A stretch of DNA of 16,324 bases from DASWIV01 sp036397475 (lineage in GTDB: Bacteria; JAJVIF01; JAPKYR01): positions 1 to 16,324 of the forward strand of contig DASWIV010000054.1 of the NCBI GenBank assembly GCA_036397475.1, in the 5' to 3' direction. Below are positions 14,160 to 16,324 of this stretch, in pieces. The position numbers and the translations under genes are program-made. The notes beneath the pieces were generated by a model, which was not told the origin of the DNA, did no database searches, and saw only the letters and a list, made by a program, of their open reading frames with translations. Each line of letters starts with the position of its first letter. The first letter of the stretch is position 1.

Positions 14160-14951
14160 TCACGGGAATCCGGTGGGACCGAAGATCCCATATGCTTCAA
14201 CGCTGATCAAATCGGTTACCTGGTGATTTGATTCGTCGGTCACAAAACAGGATATCGAATATACGCCCGGAGCATCGTAGACGTGCGCTGTGGCAAGTCC
14301 CGATTCCGGCTGGTCGTTGTCACCGTAATTCCATATTACCAGGTACGGCGGATGTCCGCCTGTGACAAGCGCTTCCAGTCCTACCGACAGCGGAACAGGT
14401 CCGCTCTGGCGGGTCAATGATATTTCCACATTCAGAGGGATCGGAAGGAATGCCCCGTAAATTCCGGGTGTATCAACATACATCGACGCCGTGTTTCCGT
14501 TGAGGTAAACGGCGTTGTTGTGCATCTGTTGCCACTGGAAAGCTCCATTGATCTGAAAAGCAACAGCACCGGCGCCGGGAGTTTTAGGTTCGGCAAGCTG
14601 CATGGTTATTTTGATATTTTTCAGGAATGAGACATCCGGCCCATCCATTTCCATGGTTGCCATACGGACATACACCGGTCCTCCCGGCAGTGGTGGAATT
14701 CCATCGGGGAATCCACGTACACTGAACGAATAGACTTCCCCTGTGGGAACGGCACCGGATGGGATTTCAACCCAGATCCCGATCTCGGGAAAATTAAACG
14801 TGCCCCCGGCCTCATTGACCGTGAAAGCACGCCATTCAGTCTGGGCTACGTTCGGCGATACCGGGTTATTATCAAACCCGCCGGTACAACCCACAAGGAT
14901 CAGGGTTGTCGCGAAAAGAAAAAATGTTAAATGCGTTCTTAGCAAGCGCAT
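14160..14951 (-). CDS. Lipoprotein with ZU5-like and PKD-like domains
   Basis: A 263-residue protein, MRLLRTHL followed by a hydrophobic core and the lipobox LVGC (Cys22). The open frame extends 20 codons further to 15011, but GGAGGT (14964-14959) lies seven bases before the ATG at 14951 and the signal peptide starts there, so I choose 14951. Residues about 35-165 resemble a ZU5 domain: 'AGGTFNFPEIGIWVEIPSGAVPTGEVYSF' (split here as AGGTFNFPEIGI and WVEIPSGAVPTG). Residues about 175-255 are PKD-like: 'GPVPLSVGLEALVTGG', 'VIWNYGDND', 'HVYDAPGVYSISCFVTD'. Both are non-catalytic beta domains usually found in surface proteins. The mature start 'CTGGFDNNPVSPN' resembles those of the two large lipoproteins nearby, each with an N-P-V-x-P spacer. 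It ends in a strong terminator. Confidence 0.75.
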   Translation of the reverse strand: MRLLRTHLTFFLFATTLILVGCTGGFDNNPVSPNVAQTEWRAFTVNEAGGTFNFPEIGIWVEIPSGAVPTGEVYSFSVRGFPDGIPPLPGGPVYVRMATMEMDGPDVSFLKNIKITMQLAEPKTPGAGAVAFQINGAFQWQQMHNNAVYLNGNTASMYVDTPGIYGAFLPIPLNVEISLTRQSGPVPLSVGLEALVTGGHPPYLVIWNYGDNDQPESGLATAHVYDAPGVYSISCFVTDESNHQVTDLISVEAYGIFGPTGFP

Positions 14952-15002
14952 GTATATGACCTCCGTCAACCGAATCGCTTTACTCGAATTAATATCCATT
15001 AA

Positions 15003-15023
15003 GGTGTGCATATTATGTACACC
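15003..15023. promoter_or_regulatory. 21-bp imperfect palindrome upstream of the ZU5/PKD lipoprotein gene
   Basis: GGTGTGCATA-T-TATGTACACC is an inverted repeat with nine of ten pairs matched around a central T. It is 51 bases upstream of the chosen start at 14951 and overlaps AT-rich sequence that could hold the promoter, so it may be an operator. No regulator gene is seen nearby. Confidence 0.4.
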
Positions 15024-15087
15024 CTCTCACATATTTATTTTTCGTAAATTTTGGGGGGTTCTGAACCTTGAAGGCTCAGGGGCTTTT

Positions 15088-15570
15088 TCAGGCTTCCGAT
15101 TTGCGCTTAAGCAGCAGCCTGACCAGCTCTACTTCCCGCACACTTGCCTCGGTGATCCTGGCGACTTCCTCTACAGATGCTCCACTTTTCAGCAATTTCG
15201 CTATACGGGTGTTACGGTCCGCTTCGACTCCCTGCTTCTCGCCAGCCTCGATGGCGAAAAGTATCCCGCGCTCCTCCAGGGTCTTGAGACGTTCGCTGTC
15301 GAGCAGATTTTCGAGCCTTTTGATGGTCTTGTCCGCCTCTTTCTTGAGCACTTCAAGCTTCTCAAGGCGCTTATCAAGACCGGCACTGACCTCGTCGTAG
15401 TTGACCATCAACTCGTCGCGGGTATCTTTCACCATATTATCGAGTTCAATAAGGGTCTTCCCTTCAGATAATTCCTTGCGGATGCCTTTTGCGTCCCTCA
15501 GGAACCGATTGCCCAGATAAAGTAATACAATGGTGATAAATGCCAGCAGGCCTGCTATTAAATAATTCAT
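15088..15570 (-). CDS. Membrane-anchored coiled-coil protein with C-terminal helix-turn-helix-like segment (SwrB/DUF6115-like)
   Basis: A 160-residue protein with one N-terminal transmembrane helix (about 4-22), a long charged coiled coil (about 30-112) and a C-terminal segment (about 120-155) reading 'RIAKLLKSGASVEEVARITE' then 'ASVREVELVRLLLKRK'. This order is that of Bacillus SwrB (YlxL) and DUF6115 proteins, which have the same single helix, coiled coil and 'G-S-EEIA----S--EVELI' tail. SwrB assists flagellar assembly, but no flagellar gene is visible here, so no function is assigned. It starts 24 bases after the stop of the upstream partial gene, probably in one operon. No Shine-Dalgarno sequence is visible before the ATG, so coupling to upstream translation is likely. 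Confidence 0.6.
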   Translation of the reverse strand: MNYLIAGLLAFITIVLLYLGNRFLRDAKGIRKELSEGKTLIELDNMVKDTRDELMVNYDEVSAGLDKRLEKLEVLKKEADKTIKRLENLLDSERLKTLEERGILFAIEAGEKQGVEADRNTRIAKLLKSGASVEEVARITEASVREVELVRLLLKRKSEA

Positions 15571-15594
15571 CGGTGCATGAAACTGAAGAATTTG

Positions 15595-16324
15595 TTAGAA
15601 ATTATACTCGCCGGTAGGGAAAATTGCCTTCAGGTACCTGCCTGTATCCCTAACGACTCCGATGATTATAGCACAATGTGAATAATTCTCGCCTTCGGGT
15701 ATCTTGTAGGCTCCATCGGATCGGGACGGGAATAGAACCAGGCCTCTCGATTTTGGATTGTACCCGAGAGACCTGTATTGTCTCAGGTCAAGATTCGGGT
15801 AAATAGCGAGCATTTCGAGGTCCCTGCCCGGATCTTTTCCAACTTCCTCAATCGCAGTTCCCCTGATCAACTCCCAGCAGGCGAGGATCATTGCGCGTTC
15901 CATATGCCCCCAAGATGTCGGTTGGATGGAGACCGGGTACTTATGTACAAGCGAATAGTCCTCCATGATACGAGGCCTGATATCAAATTCGATATCCGAT
16001 CTGACTACCGGACTCATCTTCGCACTGAGTTCCCGTACCCGGGTTTCATTCCTGATCTTAACTGGAAGTTTACCAATTTCAGGCTTTTTGCCGATGACAT
16101 TGATTTTTTCAGTGCGAGGCTTGGGTCCTGCCGGATTAACTTCCCTCACCTCAGGCTTTCTCACCCTGGGGCCGACCCTGTTAACTACGGGTTCTCTCTC
16201 TGCCGCCCTGAGACGCCTGACTTCCGTGTTTATCTTATTTATGGATCGGAGTTTCAGTGTTGAAAAGCCTGCGTCCAGATTTCGAGTACGTAAGGTAAAC
16301 CCTGGATCTATAGTTGAGAGTTTG
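15595..16324 (-). CDS. Partial gene of unknown function (5' end beyond the window)
   Basis: The minus-strand frame ending with TAA at 15597-15595 stays open to the right edge of the window, about 243 codons. A GTG at 16164 is a possible start, but there is no ribosome-binding site before it and the upstream codons continue as plausible protein ('GFSTLKLRSINKINTEVRRL'), so I treat the gene as truncated by the window. The visible part has a basic, helix-prone stretch, an Arg/Pro/Val-rich linker ('VVNRVGPRVRKPEVREVN'), then a compact C-terminal domain of about 125 residues that includes 'SWGHMERAMILACWELIRG' and ends 'YLKAIFPTGEYNF'. I do not recognise the family. It is followed after 24 bases by the coiled-coil membrane protein gene, probably co-transcribed. 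Confidence 0.65.
   Translation of the reverse strand, partial: KLSTIDPGFTLRTRNLDAGFSTLKLRSINKINTEVRRLRAAEREPVVNRVGPRVRKPEVREVNPAGPKPRTEKINVIGKKPEIGKLPVKIRNETRVRELSAKMSPVVRSDIEFDIRPRIMEDYSLVHKYPVSIQPTSWGHMERAMILACWELIRGTAIEEVGKDPGRDLEMLAIYPNLDLRQYRSLGYNPKSRGLVLFPSRSDGAYKIPEGENYSHCAIIIGVVRDTGRYLKAIFPTGEYNF

Noticed and set aside
14952..15011. Earlier in-frame start of the ZU5/PKD lipoprotein
   Set aside because: It overlaps the dyad at 15003-15023 and would add residues before the signal peptide; GGAGGT sits correctly for the start at 14951.
16162..16164. GTG at 16164 as the start of the rightmost gene
   Set aside because: The frame remains open to the window edge with protein-like sequence and no ribosome-binding site precedes the GTG.
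1..16324. CRISPR array, tRNA or rRNA genes
   Set aside because: No regularly spaced repeats, no T-arm/anticodon patterns and no rRNA-like stretches were seen.

Overview
The window looks like chromosome from a diderm (Gram-negative type) bacterium of an uncertain, probably poorly cultured lineage. It carries three Sec-exported proteins with lipobox-like cysteines, signal-peptide proteins of the DUF4139 family, Shine-Dalgarno-led genes and rho-independent terminators. I cannot name the phylum from sequence alone.

Layout from left to right. Positions 1-67 (minus) hold the first 22 codons of an acetyl-CoA synthetase-like gene that leaves the window. Positions 444-3311 (minus) hold two tandem, closely related secreted DUF4139 proteins in a two-gene operon. 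Positions 3488-4033 (minus) hold a small AT-rich zinc-ribbon/membrane protein with its own terminator and a perfect 30-bp palindrome inside the gene. Positions about 4097-4923 hold a degraded IS630-family insertion sequence whose transposase has lost its middle part and needs a -1 frameshift. Positions 4970-7962 hold a complete valyl-tRNA synthetase gene (valS) with its own promoter and leader. After a 655-base non-coding stretch come two convergent genes (8618-11314 plus, 11528-13990 minus) for very large surface proteins. They share the same N-terminal module but carry different C-terminal scaffolds, a tyrosine-rich beta-helix and a seven-bladed SBBP propeller. Further minus-strand genes are a third lipoprotein (ZU5-like plus PKD-like), a SwrB/DUF6115-like membrane coiled-coil protein and a partial gene of unknown function running off the right edge.

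The most interesting structure is the valS leader. A good sigma-70-type promoter (TTGACG, 17 bases, TAAAAT) is followed almost directly by a 20-codon ORF, 5008-5070, that contains five consecutive Val codons and a sixth two codons later. Its last codons overlap the left arm of a strong GC hairpin (5058-5101). The right arm of that hairpin overlaps the left arm of a rho-independent terminator (5099-5121) placed just before valS. This is the layout of ribosome-mediated transcription attenuation: a ribosome starved of Val-tRNA stalls on the Val codons and the antiterminator can form, while a ribosome reaching the stop codon blocks it and transcription terminates. It appears to replace the T-box that often controls valS in Firmicutes. 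The leader peptide also appears to be translated from a nearly leaderless transcript.

The cell-envelope genes do not form an evident pathway. Their shared N-terminal module and lipoprotein signals suggest a family of lineage-specific surface proteins with exchangeable C-terminal scaffolds.
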